From JBAXGW01 sp037139195 (GTDB lineage Bacteria; Bacteroidota; Bacteroidia; Bacteroidales; JAHJDW01), in NCBI GenBank assembly GCA_037139195.1, contig JBAXGW010000037.1, forward strand, positions 1 to 41,607: a DNA stretch of 41,607 bases, written 5' to 3'. A model generated the notes under the pieces. The model saw only the letters and a program-made list of their open reading frames with translations, searched no databases and had not been told where the DNA came from. The translations under genes were made by a program, and so were the position numbers. Positions 16,841 through 23,898 of the stretch are shown here, piece by piece; position 1 is the first letter of the stretch, and the number at the start of each line of letters is the position of its first letter.

Positions 16841-16929
16841 GTTTTACCTTGGTAAGCCATTAATATAAGGAGGGTTAAAACCAGTTTGCCGTAAATATAA
16901 ACAAGTTCCTTGCAATTGTAAAGACAACT

Positions 16930-17655
16930 ATGATTCGAACTATTATACTGACCATAATATTATTTCTTACTTGCAATATTATTCTTGCAGACATTCAATG
17001 TGAAAAATGTGACATTACAAAAGTGAAAATTGTTAACGAGCATTTAGATAGTTTAACATTTGAAATAGTTAATAATTTCTTATGCACGTTTGACAGTTCC
17101 TGCAAATCAAATACAGAATATTCAGAATGGAGTAATGAAACGCTTTTTAAAGTTATAAAAAAAGCACCGACTATTTTCTTTCAAGTTATAGAAAAAGGGG
17201 AAATAAATAATGAATTACTACTAATCGAAATAGAAAATCCAATTCGGGACTTTGAAATTCAAAAAATATATAATCAAATTAAAACTAAAGTATTACCTAG
17301 CGACTTGAAAGAAAAATATTTAAAAGCTCTAGAAACTGCAATAAATAAGCCAACAACAGAAGACAAAATTTATGACACAATATTAAAGTTAAAAGAAGTA
17401 AAGGAACGAGCAGAATATATTGAAAGAGAAAGTAAAGGAGCAAGACACATAAGAATTGAAATTACAGAAAGACCATCAGAAACAAATGGAAAGTATTACT
17501 GGGTAAGAGTTGGAGAAATTAACGATATAGCTTTTGTAACACACTTTAATTTCATAGTGTATCAAGACAAATTTGAAATTAAATATTACGACACGAAAAA
17601 AGACGCTATTATTAGTCTAGTCTCTTGGAGACAAGGACAGAAAAACAGCAAGTAA
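16930..17655 (+). CDS. Hypothetical secreted protein
   Basis: The protein has 241 residues. The N-terminus MIRTIILTIILFLTCNIILA is a signal peptide with likely cleavage before DIQCEKCD, which leaves a Cys-x-x-Cys near the mature N-terminus. The central part (about 75-165) is helical and charged. The C-terminal part (about 170-235) has beta-like stretches such as KYYWVRVGEIND and FNFIVYQDKFEIKYYD. I know no family for it. The stop codon TAA (17653-17655) is part of the first copy of the 47-bp intergenic box, so the gene end and the repeat are fused. Confidence 0.65.
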   Translation: MIRTIILTIILFLTCNIILADIQCEKCDITKVKIVNEHLDSLTFEIVNNFLCTFDSSCKSNTEYSEWSNETLFKVIKKAPTIFFQVIEKGEINNELLLIEIENPIRDFEIQKIYNQIKTKVLPSDLKEKYLKALETAINKPTTEDKIYDTILKLKEVKERAEYIERESKGARHIRIEITERPSETNGKYYWVRVGEINDIAFVTHFNFIVYQDKFEIKYYDTKKDAIISLVSWRQGQKNSK

Positions 17656-17766
17656 CAGCACCTTGCAATTCAATCGGGGCTTAGGTGGCAGTTGATAATA
17701 TATTAATTACATTTGTAGCTGTCCGACAGTGAGGTAGTTTTAAAACCCGTGCTAAAAAAAGCTACC
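17651..17766 (+). repeat. Intergenic module II, copy A (short form)
   Basis: It begins with a 47-bp box (17651-17697) that opens with AGTAAC and closes with CAGTTGATA; about 38 of 47 bases match copy B. A conserved ATATATTAATTACAT stretch follows, then directly TTTGTAGCTG. Compared with copies B and C it lacks about 100 bp carrying two hairpins. The end folds as GGTAG TTTT (17733-17741) against AAAA G CTACC (17757-17766). The gene at 17922 lies 155 bases further on; 17767-17921 is otherwise featureless except for a purine-rich site before the ATG. Confidence 0.8.
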
Positions 17767-17921
17767 GCAGTTGTGCTTCAAATATCAGTTGAAATAAAAA
17801 ATATATTAAATTTTACAAAATAGTTTTTTTAGCCTGCTCGAAATTGTAAATATAGAATTAATAACAAAAAACTTTGCTCGTGTAACTTAAACAACTTATA
17901 CTTTAATGGGGAGAAGGAATT

Positions 17922-18443
17922 ATGACAATAAAAAAAATTATTCGCTGGGTATTTATATTATTAACAACTACTTTATTTGTTTATTACTTTTATCCTGAAT
18001 CTCAATTGTCTTCAAACATAAAAATTGATTCAATTGTAATTTGTAAATCAAAGAGAGAATTACTTGCTTATTCAAATGGACGACTAATTAAAACCTATAA
18101 AGTTTCCCTTGGCAAAAATTCCATTGGAGACAAAGAGTTTGAAGGCGACAAGAAAACACCAGAAGGAATTTATTATATCAACGCAAAAAACCCAAATAGT
18201 GGTTACTATAAGAATTTGGGAATATCATATCCAAATGAGCAAGATATTGAATATTCAAGAAAATTAGGGAAGCCTACCGGTGGAGATATAAAAATTCACG
18301 GACTTAGAAACGGGATAGGTTTTATTGGGAAGTTTCAGCGTTGGTTTGACTGGACCGCTGGTTGTATTGCATTGACTAACAAAGAAGTTGACGAACTTTA
18401 TAACAATGTAGAAATTGGGACGAAAATAGAAATTATACCATAA
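17922..18443 (+). CDS. L,D-transpeptidase (YkuD domain), membrane-anchored
   Basis: The protein has 173 residues. An N-terminal membrane anchor lies at about 5-24, followed by a YkuD domain from about 37. The catalytic signature is present: His126 in IHGLRNG and Cys148 in WTAGCIALTN, matching the family pattern HG...[ST]xGC[IV]. TPEGIYYI at 79-86 is the usual substrate-loop region. The family forms 3-3 peptidoglycan cross-links or attaches proteins to peptidoglycan in the periplasm, or, as in the Erfk/amidase-like branch, modifies the wall. GGGGAGAAGGA stands just before the ATG, a strong purine-rich site that is unusual in this phylum, where such sites are usually weak. It stands alone between module II copies A and B. 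Confidence 0.9.
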   Translation: MTIKKIIRWVFILLTTTLFVYYFYPESQLSSNIKIDSIVICKSKRELLAYSNGRLIKTYKVSLGKNSIGDKEFEGDKKTPEGIYYINAKNPNSGYYKNLGISYPNEQDIEYSRKLGKPTGGDIKIHGLRNGIGFIGKFQRWFDWTAGCIALTNKEVDELYNNVEIGTKIEIIP

Positions 18444-18462
18444 TACGAAAGAAAAATCAATT

Positions 18463-18689
18463 GCTAACAACATCATGCAATTCAATCGGGGCGCAAGTGC
18501 CAGTTGATAATTTAGAATATATTAATTACATCTCCTCTGTATATTATATTGCTTTTTAAAGGTCAGAGGGAACCATACATAAATTTTCAAAAGGTATTTT
18601 TTTATTTTATAAATTTATGTTGGTTTGTAGCTGGTGGTCAGTGAGGTGGTTTTTGAAACCTGCCCGAAAAGAAAGCTGTCTCACGCTAC
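18463..18689 (+). repeat. Intergenic module II, copy B (long form)
   Basis: The 47-bp box is at 18463-18509 (GCTAAC ... CAGTTGATA), 19 bases after the preceding stop. Hairpin 1 is CCTCTG (18534-18539)/CAGAGG (18564-18569). Hairpin 2 is ACATAAATTT (18577-18586)/AAATTTATGT (18611-18620). The end can fold as GTAGC (18627-18631)/GCTAC (18685-18689) and GTGAG (18641-18645)/CTCAC (18680-18684), or as GGTGG (18645-18649)/CTGTC (18676-18680) with wobble pairs. The 18444-18758 gap holds no gene. Confidence 0.85.
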
Positions 18690-18758
18690 CTGCAAACAGA
18701 ATAAAGCATACATGCAACGAATAAAGCCTTTAATTGATGCAGAATACGCAACGATAAT

Positions 18759-18789
18759 TTTGAAATACAACGATTAATAGTTATATTTG
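18759..18789 (+). promoter_or_regulatory. Promoter of the Fic gene
   Basis: TTTG (18759-18762), a 19-base spacer and TATATTTG (18782-18789), an excellent match. It ends 18 bases before the ATG at 18808, which rules out the in-frame TTG at 18787 as the start. Confidence 0.75.
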
Positions 18790-18807
18790 TTGCAAATTTT
18801 AAGACAA

Positions 18808-19911
18808 ATGAGTAATTACATACATCAAAAAGAAAATTGGCCAAATTTTACATGGAATAACGATGTTTTCGTTAATCTATTAAGTGAAGCAAGAAACTTA
18901 CAAGGACGTTTAATTGGTAAAATGGAATCTTTTGGTTTTGAATTAAGAGATGAAGCATTACTTGAAACATTAACTTTAGATGTTTTAAAATCCGCAGAAA
19001 TTGAAGGAGAATTATTAAACCCTGAACTAGTGCGTTCTTCAATTGCACAAAGACTAGGGATGGAATTTGCAGGCGCTATTATGTCAGATAGAAATGTTGA
19101 TGGAATGGTTGAGATGATGATTGACGCAACTCATAACTGTTTTAAACCATTAACTATAGATAGATTATTTGACTGGCATGCTGCATTATTCCCTATGGGC
19201 AGAAGTGGAATATTTAAAATAACCGTTGCTGACTGGAGAAAAGACACAACTGGGCAAATGAAAGTTGTGTCTGGTACAGCAGGAAAAGAAAAGGTCCATT
19301 TTCAAGCTCCCGATGCAAATCAAGTAGAATTTGAAATGAATCGTTTCATAAAATGGTTTAACGAAGAAAGTAAAATAGATTTAGTTATAAAAGCAGCCAT
19401 TGCTCATTTATGGTTTGTAACAATTCATCCTTTTCAAGATGGTAATGGAAGAATAACAAGAGCATTAACAGATATGCTATTAGCCCAGTCAGATAAAAGC
19501 ACACAACGTTTTTATAGTATGTCTGCACAAATTAGAATAGAAAGAAATTCTTACTATGATATTCTTGAAAAAACACAAAAGGGGAGCCTCGATATAACAG
19601 AATGGATAGAATGGTTTTTATCTTGTTTAATAAACGCCTTAAAAGCAACCGATAATGTATTAAACAGAGTTCTATTAAAAGCAAATTTCTGGAATAAAAA
19701 CTCGAAAACTATTATTAACGAAAGGCAGAAAAAGGTGTTGAGCAAATTACTTGATGGGCTCGAAGGAAAATTAACATCCATCAAATGGGCTAAAATAGCA
19801 AAATGCTCAAAAGACACTGCAATCCGAGATATTAATGACTTAATAAATAAAAACGTTCTACAAAAGGAGTCAGCAGGAGGAAGAAGTACAACTTACGAAT
19901 TAAAGAAATAA
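18808..19911 (+). CDS. Class II Fic-family AMPylase/phosphotransferase with C-terminal winged helix
   Basis: The protein has 367 residues from the ATG just after a consensus promoter. The N-terminal helical domain (about 1-110) resembles the DUF4172-type domain of bacterial Fic proteins and carries the inhibitory helix motif S-x-x-x-E-G (Ser62, Glu66, Gly67). This places the inhibitory glutamate N-terminal to the core, that is, class II. The Fic core holds the full active-site motif HPFQDGNGR (207-215), with His207 catalytic and Arg215 for nucleotide phosphates, so it should be active. Residues of about 305-367 look like a winged helix (WAKIAKCSKDTAIRDINDLI), possibly for autoregulation or DNA binding. 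Such enzymes transfer AMP to target hydroxyls. No antitoxin gene lies beside it, as expected for the self-inhibited class. The target is unknown. Confidence 0.92.
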   Translation: MSNYIHQKENWPNFTWNNDVFVNLLSEARNLQGRLIGKMESFGFELRDEALLETLTLDVLKSAEIEGELLNPELVRSSIAQRLGMEFAGAIMSDRNVDGMVEMMIDATHNCFKPLTIDRLFDWHAALFPMGRSGIFKITVADWRKDTTGQMKVVSGTAGKEKVHFQAPDANQVEFEMNRFIKWFNEESKIDLVIKAAIAHLWFVTIHPFQDGNGRITRALTDMLLAQSDKSTQRFYSMSAQIRIERNSYYDILEKTQKGSLDITEWIEWFLSCLINALKATDNVLNRVLLKANFWNKNSKTIINERQKKVLSKLLDGLEGKLTSIKWAKIAKCSKDTAIRDINDLINKNVLQKESAGGRSTTYELKK

Positions 19912-19923
19912 AAAATGCCAGCA

Positions 19924-20145
19924 GCTAACAGAACCTTACTATTTAGTCGGACCATCAGTGCCAGTTGAGAATTTAAATATATTAATTACATTTCCTCTGT
20001 ATATTATATTGCTTTTTTAAGGTCAGAGGGAAGCATACATAAATTTTCATATAATATTTTTTTTGTTTTATAAAATTTATGTAGGTTTGTGGGTGGTTGA
20101 TTGTGAGGTGGTTTTTAATGCCTGCAAGAAAAACAAGCTGCCGCT
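19924..20145 (+). repeat. Intergenic module II, copy C (long form)
   Basis: The 47-bp box is at 19924-19970 (GCTAAC ... CAGTTGAGA; about 33 of 47 bases match copy B), 12 bases after the Fic stop. Hairpins 1 and 2 are retained: CCTCTG (19994-19999)/CAGAGG, and an 11-bp ACATAAATTTT/AAAATTTATGT pair. The 3' hairpin is GGTGG TTTTT (20107 on) against CTGCC (20138-20142). TAGGTTTG at 20082-20089 fits a -7 element, with TTTG at 20062-20065, though the 16-bp spacer is short. Confidence 0.85.
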
Positions 20146-20175
20146 ATAGCTGTCATTGTAAAAAGAAATTGAAGT

Positions 20176-21222
20176 ATGAGTAGATTATTATATCTTTTTT
20201 TAATTATCATACTTATTCAATCGTGTAAACCTGGAATAAGAGTCGACTCTAAAAATTCTGACTCTTATTATTACCAGCCTGTGTCGTTTTTAATTATATA
20301 TTCACCAAGAGGGAATTGGTTTGAATTAGATTATAGAGTTCTTTCTACCTTGCCTTGGAACTTTAAAGTGCTTTCTGAAGACATTGGAAAAAATAATAAT
20401 GCTGTTTTCTATAAATACCACAAACAGACTAATTTTGATATCGAATCATTTACGGTGAATAACAATGTAATAAAAGACAAGAACTTTGTATATACTATTT
20501 CTGAACAAAATTCTTTCATTCCTATACTTGGAGCTGACATTAAAACTTTTATTTATTTAAAGCCTAATTCGGTAAATCAATTAGTTTGGGCAAAAGATAA
20601 ACACCGATTTTACTTTCATGATAAACCTGTAAAAGTTGATTTTGGAACCTTCAATTTTATTAATGAAAATTATTTTTACGATAAAGATTCTATCTATACT
20701 ACATATAACACAACGATTATAAGTATTGATGTTTTTCAAGGGAAATTAATCCCTATAAACAATCAATATTCAAAAAACAATTCAAAAATATTCTTTTTTG
20801 GTTATGACAAATATAGAAAGCTACCAATTAATAATTTTGACGCAATTTCTGTAATAGCTGATAATATTTTAAAAATAGGAGATAAAATTATTTTCAACGG
20901 AGAAATATTTCCAATTAATGACGTTGATGCGAAAACTTTTACTGTATTACATAAAAACTCAAACTATTATAAGGATAAAAAGCATATTTATTACAATGAC
21001 ACAATTTTATCTAACGATATTAAACGTTTTACACTTTTATTTGACGACAACAAGGAATATCCAGCTTATTCTAAAGATTCAAGGCATGTATATTGGGGTG
21101 GTAAAATTGTTGACAGTATAAATGTTGACAATTTTCATTATGATAATAAATTACATAAATGGACAGATGGAAATAGTATTGTAGATGCTGATATTGCAAC
21201 AAAAAAATCAACAAACCGATAA
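20176..21222 (+). CDS. DKNYY-repeat lipoprotein
   Basis: The protein has 348 residues. The N-terminus MSRLLYLFLIIILIQSC is a lipoprotein signal with lipobox and Cys17 as the lipidated residue. The body contains repeated units in which 'YxKDKxxIYYxx' strands alternate with 'I...D...F' turns, for example YYKDKKHIYYNDTIL and YSKDSRHVYWGGKIV. This is the DKNYY family pattern, a beta-rich repeat of unknown molecular function found in bacterial surface or secreted proteins. It is probably anchored in the outer membrane. It is the last gene of the same-strand array, and its stop codon lies inside a hairpin that ends in GTTAGAT. Confidence 0.8.
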   Translation: MSRLLYLFLIIILIQSCKPGIRVDSKNSDSYYYQPVSFLIIYSPRGNWFELDYRVLSTLPWNFKVLSEDIGKNNNAVFYKYHKQTNFDIESFTVNNNVIKDKNFVYTISEQNSFIPILGADIKTFIYLKPNSVNQLVWAKDKHRFYFHDKPVKVDFGTFNFINENYFYDKDSIYTTYNTTIISIDVFQGKLIPINNQYSKNNSKIFFFGYDKYRKLPINNFDAISVIADNILKIGDKIIFNGEIFPINDVDAKTFTVLHKNSNYYKDKKHIYYNDTILSNDIKRFTLLFDDNKEYPAYSKDSRHVYWGGKIVDSINVDNFHYDNKLHKWTDGNSIVDADIATKKSTNR

Positions 21223-21251
21223 GCCACGCATAATAAAAAGTGGGGTTAGAT
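21214..21251 (+). other. Hairpin ending in GTTAGAT at the array's right end
   Basis: AACC (21214-21217) pairs with GGTT (21244-21247), and CCAC (21224-21227) pairs with GTGG (21240-21243). The outer arm continues into GTTAGAT (21245-21251), which matches the attC R' core G/TTRRRY. The stop codon of the DKNYY gene lies inside the left arm. The fold is asymmetric and this may be chance. Confidence 0.35.
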
Positions 21252-21390
21252 GAATTTGGAAAGTTCAATTATGTTTAATAAATTTAAACCGATTGACAAT
21301 ATGTAAGCTTCCCTGAAAATAGACCATTAAAAAATAGAATTCGGTTCATTCAAATTTTCTTCTTTTCCTAAACTCCATAAAAATACCCCA

Positions 21391-21408
21391 AAAGTTATTT
21401 CTAACTTT
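21391..21408 (-). terminator. Possible terminator of the minus-strand T9SS gene
   Basis: AAAGTTA (21391-21397) pairs with TAACTTT (21402-21408) 45 bases beyond the stop of the 21453 gene, with a short T-rich run following on the minus strand. It is weak. The rest of 21252-21452 shows no gene. Confidence 0.35.
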
Positions 21409-21452
21409 CAGGGTACAGTTTAATCTAAGCTTCTTCAGTTATTTCAAAAATA

Positions 21453-23552
21453 TTATTCTTTCACAAATCGTTTAACTTCAACCCTACTAACACTCGATAT
21501 TTTTACAATATAAATTCCTCTATTCAAATTACTAATATTTATTTGAACTTTTTCCGAAGAAATGTTTTGATAAAGAATTTCTTGTCCACTGATATTAACA
21601 ATTGACAATTCAGAACCTAACGCCATATTTTCTATGGTAATAAAATCAGTTGCAGGGTTTGGGTAAACGTTCATATTAGTTTTCTCTATATTATTATTTG
21701 CTATTCCACCTACATTTGCCTCCGATACCAATAATGAAACACTACTATTTGTAGGATTATTAGCGTTAATTATTATATTTACAGGAGTAGATTGTTTTCC
21801 AATGTACTCAGCAAATACATTGTAATCAGCAAAAGCGATATTATTAAAAGAAAACTGACCAGTAGCATTTGTTTTTGTATGGGCTACTAATGTGCTATTT
21901 GAATTATTATATAAGTAAATATCAACATTATTAATATCATTCGATTTTGTGCCTGTAACAGATGTTAATATTCCACCAATTGAACCACTTCCAGGAGAGA
22001 ATGTCATTGGCAAAAGATGAATATCTGCTGAAACTACAGGGTTATTTGACTGTATAGATATTGCATCGTTCCAATCTAATACATCACCATAATAAGTTGG
22101 AGCATAATTATTATATTCTACTGAAGAACTTGTTAATTCAGCCTTTACATAATAGTTGTTGAAATTTCCTTTATTAAAACTATAATAACCATTAGTAATA
22201 TTCTGAGTTGCTACAAGCGATACAATTCCAAATATTTTGCCATATAAATATACAATACCCTTATCAATAAGCTGTTGTCCAAAATAAACACGACCTGTAA
22301 TTAAATGATTAGTATCAGCACTATTAATGGTAATTGAATTTGACGACACACATCCATTTGCATTTGTTACATTTAGACCTACAAAAAAATTAGTATTATA
22401 AGGCACTGAGTAAGTTAAAGTAGGAATAGTATCAATAATAACACCATTAATAATCCATTGATAAGTACAAGCTGGACAATTATAAGTAGCAGCAAAATTA
22501 TATGTAAGAGTATCAACTAAAGAGCTATCAACTGTTACTCCAATATTTGGAATTGGACTTGAAAGAACTGATACAACTACGTCATCACTTGCAGTACAGC
22601 CTTCAACAGTAGTAACTGTAACGGTATAAGTGGTCGTACCAACAGGAGTAACAACAACATCAGACATCATACCTGCATTATTGCTCCAAGCATAATCTGA
22701 TCCACCTGAAGCAGTCAATGTAATACTTTGCCCCTCGCATGTAGACACATCGCTTCCTGCATTTACAATTGGCAAAGGAACAACTGATACGACTACAGTG
22801 TCTCTACAAATTGCACCATTTGTATTTGATTCAACAAAATAAGTAGTAGTTACAGTAGGATTAGCAATAATTTGAGCTCCATTTCCATTTAAACTCGGAT
22901 CATAAGGAATAGAACCCCAAGTAAATGTAGTTCCATAATAAGTACCATAAGCCGTTAGGCTAACTGAAGTGCCATTACAAATCATTTGATCAGAACCTAA
23001 AGACAACATACAATTATTTGGGTCAAGAACACTATCAATCAATTGCACTTGAATATCACAAGTATTTCCATTATATCCATCAATCATAATATATAAGGTT
23101 TCACCAGCGTTAATACCCGAAATTATATTATTGTAATTTGATTGATTGTTAGATAATCCGCTTGTGTATGAAATATCAGACAAAAGCGTAAATCCACCAT
23201 TATTGTATCTATAAAAACCAAACTGAGCAGTTCCATCAGAATTACTGCAATTTGAAATATTAATATTAAATGCCACTTGTGAAGATTGAGCAACAAATTT
23301 AAACCATGAATTGTTTTCTATGGATCCTTGAAATAATGATGAATTGGATGAAAAAGATGTTGGCAAATCAATAGTATACGCAGAAGACGTTGAAGTACAA
23401 TATCCCAAATCATATTGTATTAAAGTTGCATCCTGAAAATTATCAGATGATGTTATTCCTTGAACGCAAGGAACTTGTGCTTTTGCTGAGAATGACACTG
23501 ACAATAGAAGCATTGCAGCAAAAAATAATTTAATGTAATTAAGTGTTTTCAT
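21453..23552 (-). CDS. Secreted Ig-like/carboxypeptidase-regulatory-like protein with type A T9SS sorting domain
   Basis: The protein has 699 residues. The signal peptide ends at SFSAKAQ (about residue 25). Residues of about 30-180 form a beta-rich domain (ENNSWFKFVAQSSQV, ...YIMIDGYNGNTCDIQVQL) that is clearly related to one in the 34971 protein. Ig-like units follow ('V-x-A-G-x-D-x-x-x-C-x-G-x-x-x-x-L-x-A', to about 340) with a PKD-like unit to about 410. Two carboxypeptidase-regulatory-like folds follow (GRVYFGQQLIDKGIVYLYG and GSIGGILTSVTGT starts). The last ~72 residues from NVYPNPATDF to KRFVKE are a type A sorting domain. It is expected outside the cell as an adhesin or structural protein. 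No good promoter was found upstream on its strand. Confidence 0.87.
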   Translation of the reverse strand: MKTLNYIKLFFAAMLLLSVSFSAKAQVPCVQGITSSDNFQDATLIQYDLGYCTSTSSAYTIDLPTSFSSNSSLFQGSIENNSWFKFVAQSSQVAFNINISNCSNSDGTAQFGFYRYNNGGFTLLSDISYTSGLSNNQSNYNNIISGINAGETLYIMIDGYNGNTCDIQVQLIDSVLDPNNCMLSLGSDQMICNGTSVSLTAYGTYYGTTFTWGSIPYDPSLNGNGAQIIANPTVTTTYFVESNTNGAICRDTVVVSVVPLPIVNAGSDVSTCEGQSITLTASGGSDYAWSNNAGMMSDVVVTPVGTTTYTVTVTTVEGCTASDDVVVSVLSSPIPNIGVTVDSSLVDTLTYNFAATYNCPACTYQWIINGVIIDTIPTLTYSVPYNTNFFVGLNVTNANGCVSSNSITINSADTNHLITGRVYFGQQLIDKGIVYLYGKIFGIVSLVATQNITNGYYSFNKGNFNNYYVKAELTSSSVEYNNYAPTYYGDVLDWNDAISIQSNNPVVSADIHLLPMTFSPGSGSIGGILTSVTGTKSNDINNVDIYLYNNSNSTLVAHTKTNATGQFSFNNIAFADYNVFAEYIGKQSTPVNIIINANNPTNSSVSLLVSEANVGGIANNNIEKTNMNVYPNPATDFITIENMALGSELSIVNISGQEILYQNISSEKVQINISNLNRGIYIVKISSVSRVEVKRFVKE

Positions 23553-23898
23553 AATCTATTTAATTTAGGGTTATTTTAATACAAGACTACTCAATTGTTC
23601 GATAAGTTGCACGGTAAATAAAAAAAATAAATATAACGCAACCACTTTTTTTTCAACATATTAAACTAATAACATATTGTAAAAATTATCAAAAAACAAA
23701 ATCGAAGCGTTTGGTAATTTGATAAATTTCACGTAGGTTTGTGTATTGGTATAGAAACAAGAAATATGAAGCAAGAAGTTAAAGTCCTTATCTAAGGCAA
23801 AAAGCAGATCAAAACAAATATTATTCCGTCAGAATTCTTGATTCTGTATTCTTGACTCTTTTTTAAACTTTATAAACATTAACAATTTAACGAAAGAA
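23553..23898 (+). other. Divergent intergenic region upstream of ettA
   Basis: These 346 bases between two divergent genes hold no gene. Present are the ettA promoter (23710-23741) and a roughly 150-nt leader. The leader contains a small hairpin CAGAAT (23830-23835)/ATTCTG (23841-23846) followed by a T-rich tract (to about 23864), which could act as an attenuator. Confidence 0.5.
23710..23741 (+). promoter_or_regulatory. Promoter of ettA
   Basis: TTTG (23710-23713), a 20-base spacer and TAGGTTTG (23734-23741), full matches to both consensus elements. The long distance to the ATG at 23899 implies a leader of about 150 nt. Confidence 0.65.

Larger units (their letters stand above)
16615..16929 (+). 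other. Non-coding interval with a 10-bp imperfect hairpin and a promoter module
   Basis: There is no gene in these 315 bases. AGTTAG (16712-16717) and AAC (16719-16721) pair with GTT (16734-16736) and CTAACT (16738-16743), with one mismatch and a 12-base loop and no T-run, so it is not a simple terminator. The promoter module copy 2 follows (16761-16840). After it GGTTTTA (16840-16846) pairs with TAAAACC (16876-16882), so the predicted leader of the next gene can fold. Confidence 0.6.

Noticed and set aside
17651..17697. Calling the 47-bp boxes true attC sites
   Set aside because: The ends (AGTAAC or GCTAAC, and GTTGATA or GTTGAGA) miss RYYYAAC and GTTRRRY at one or more positions, and L''/L' pairing is convincing only in copy A (CACCT/AGGTG). 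I keep the cassette idea as a hypothesis only.
15201..21251. Prophage or conjugative element
   Set aside because: No capsid, terminase, tail, relaxase, transfer or transposase motif is present, and the tRNA-Pro gene nearby has no visible 3' direct repeat that would mark an attachment site.
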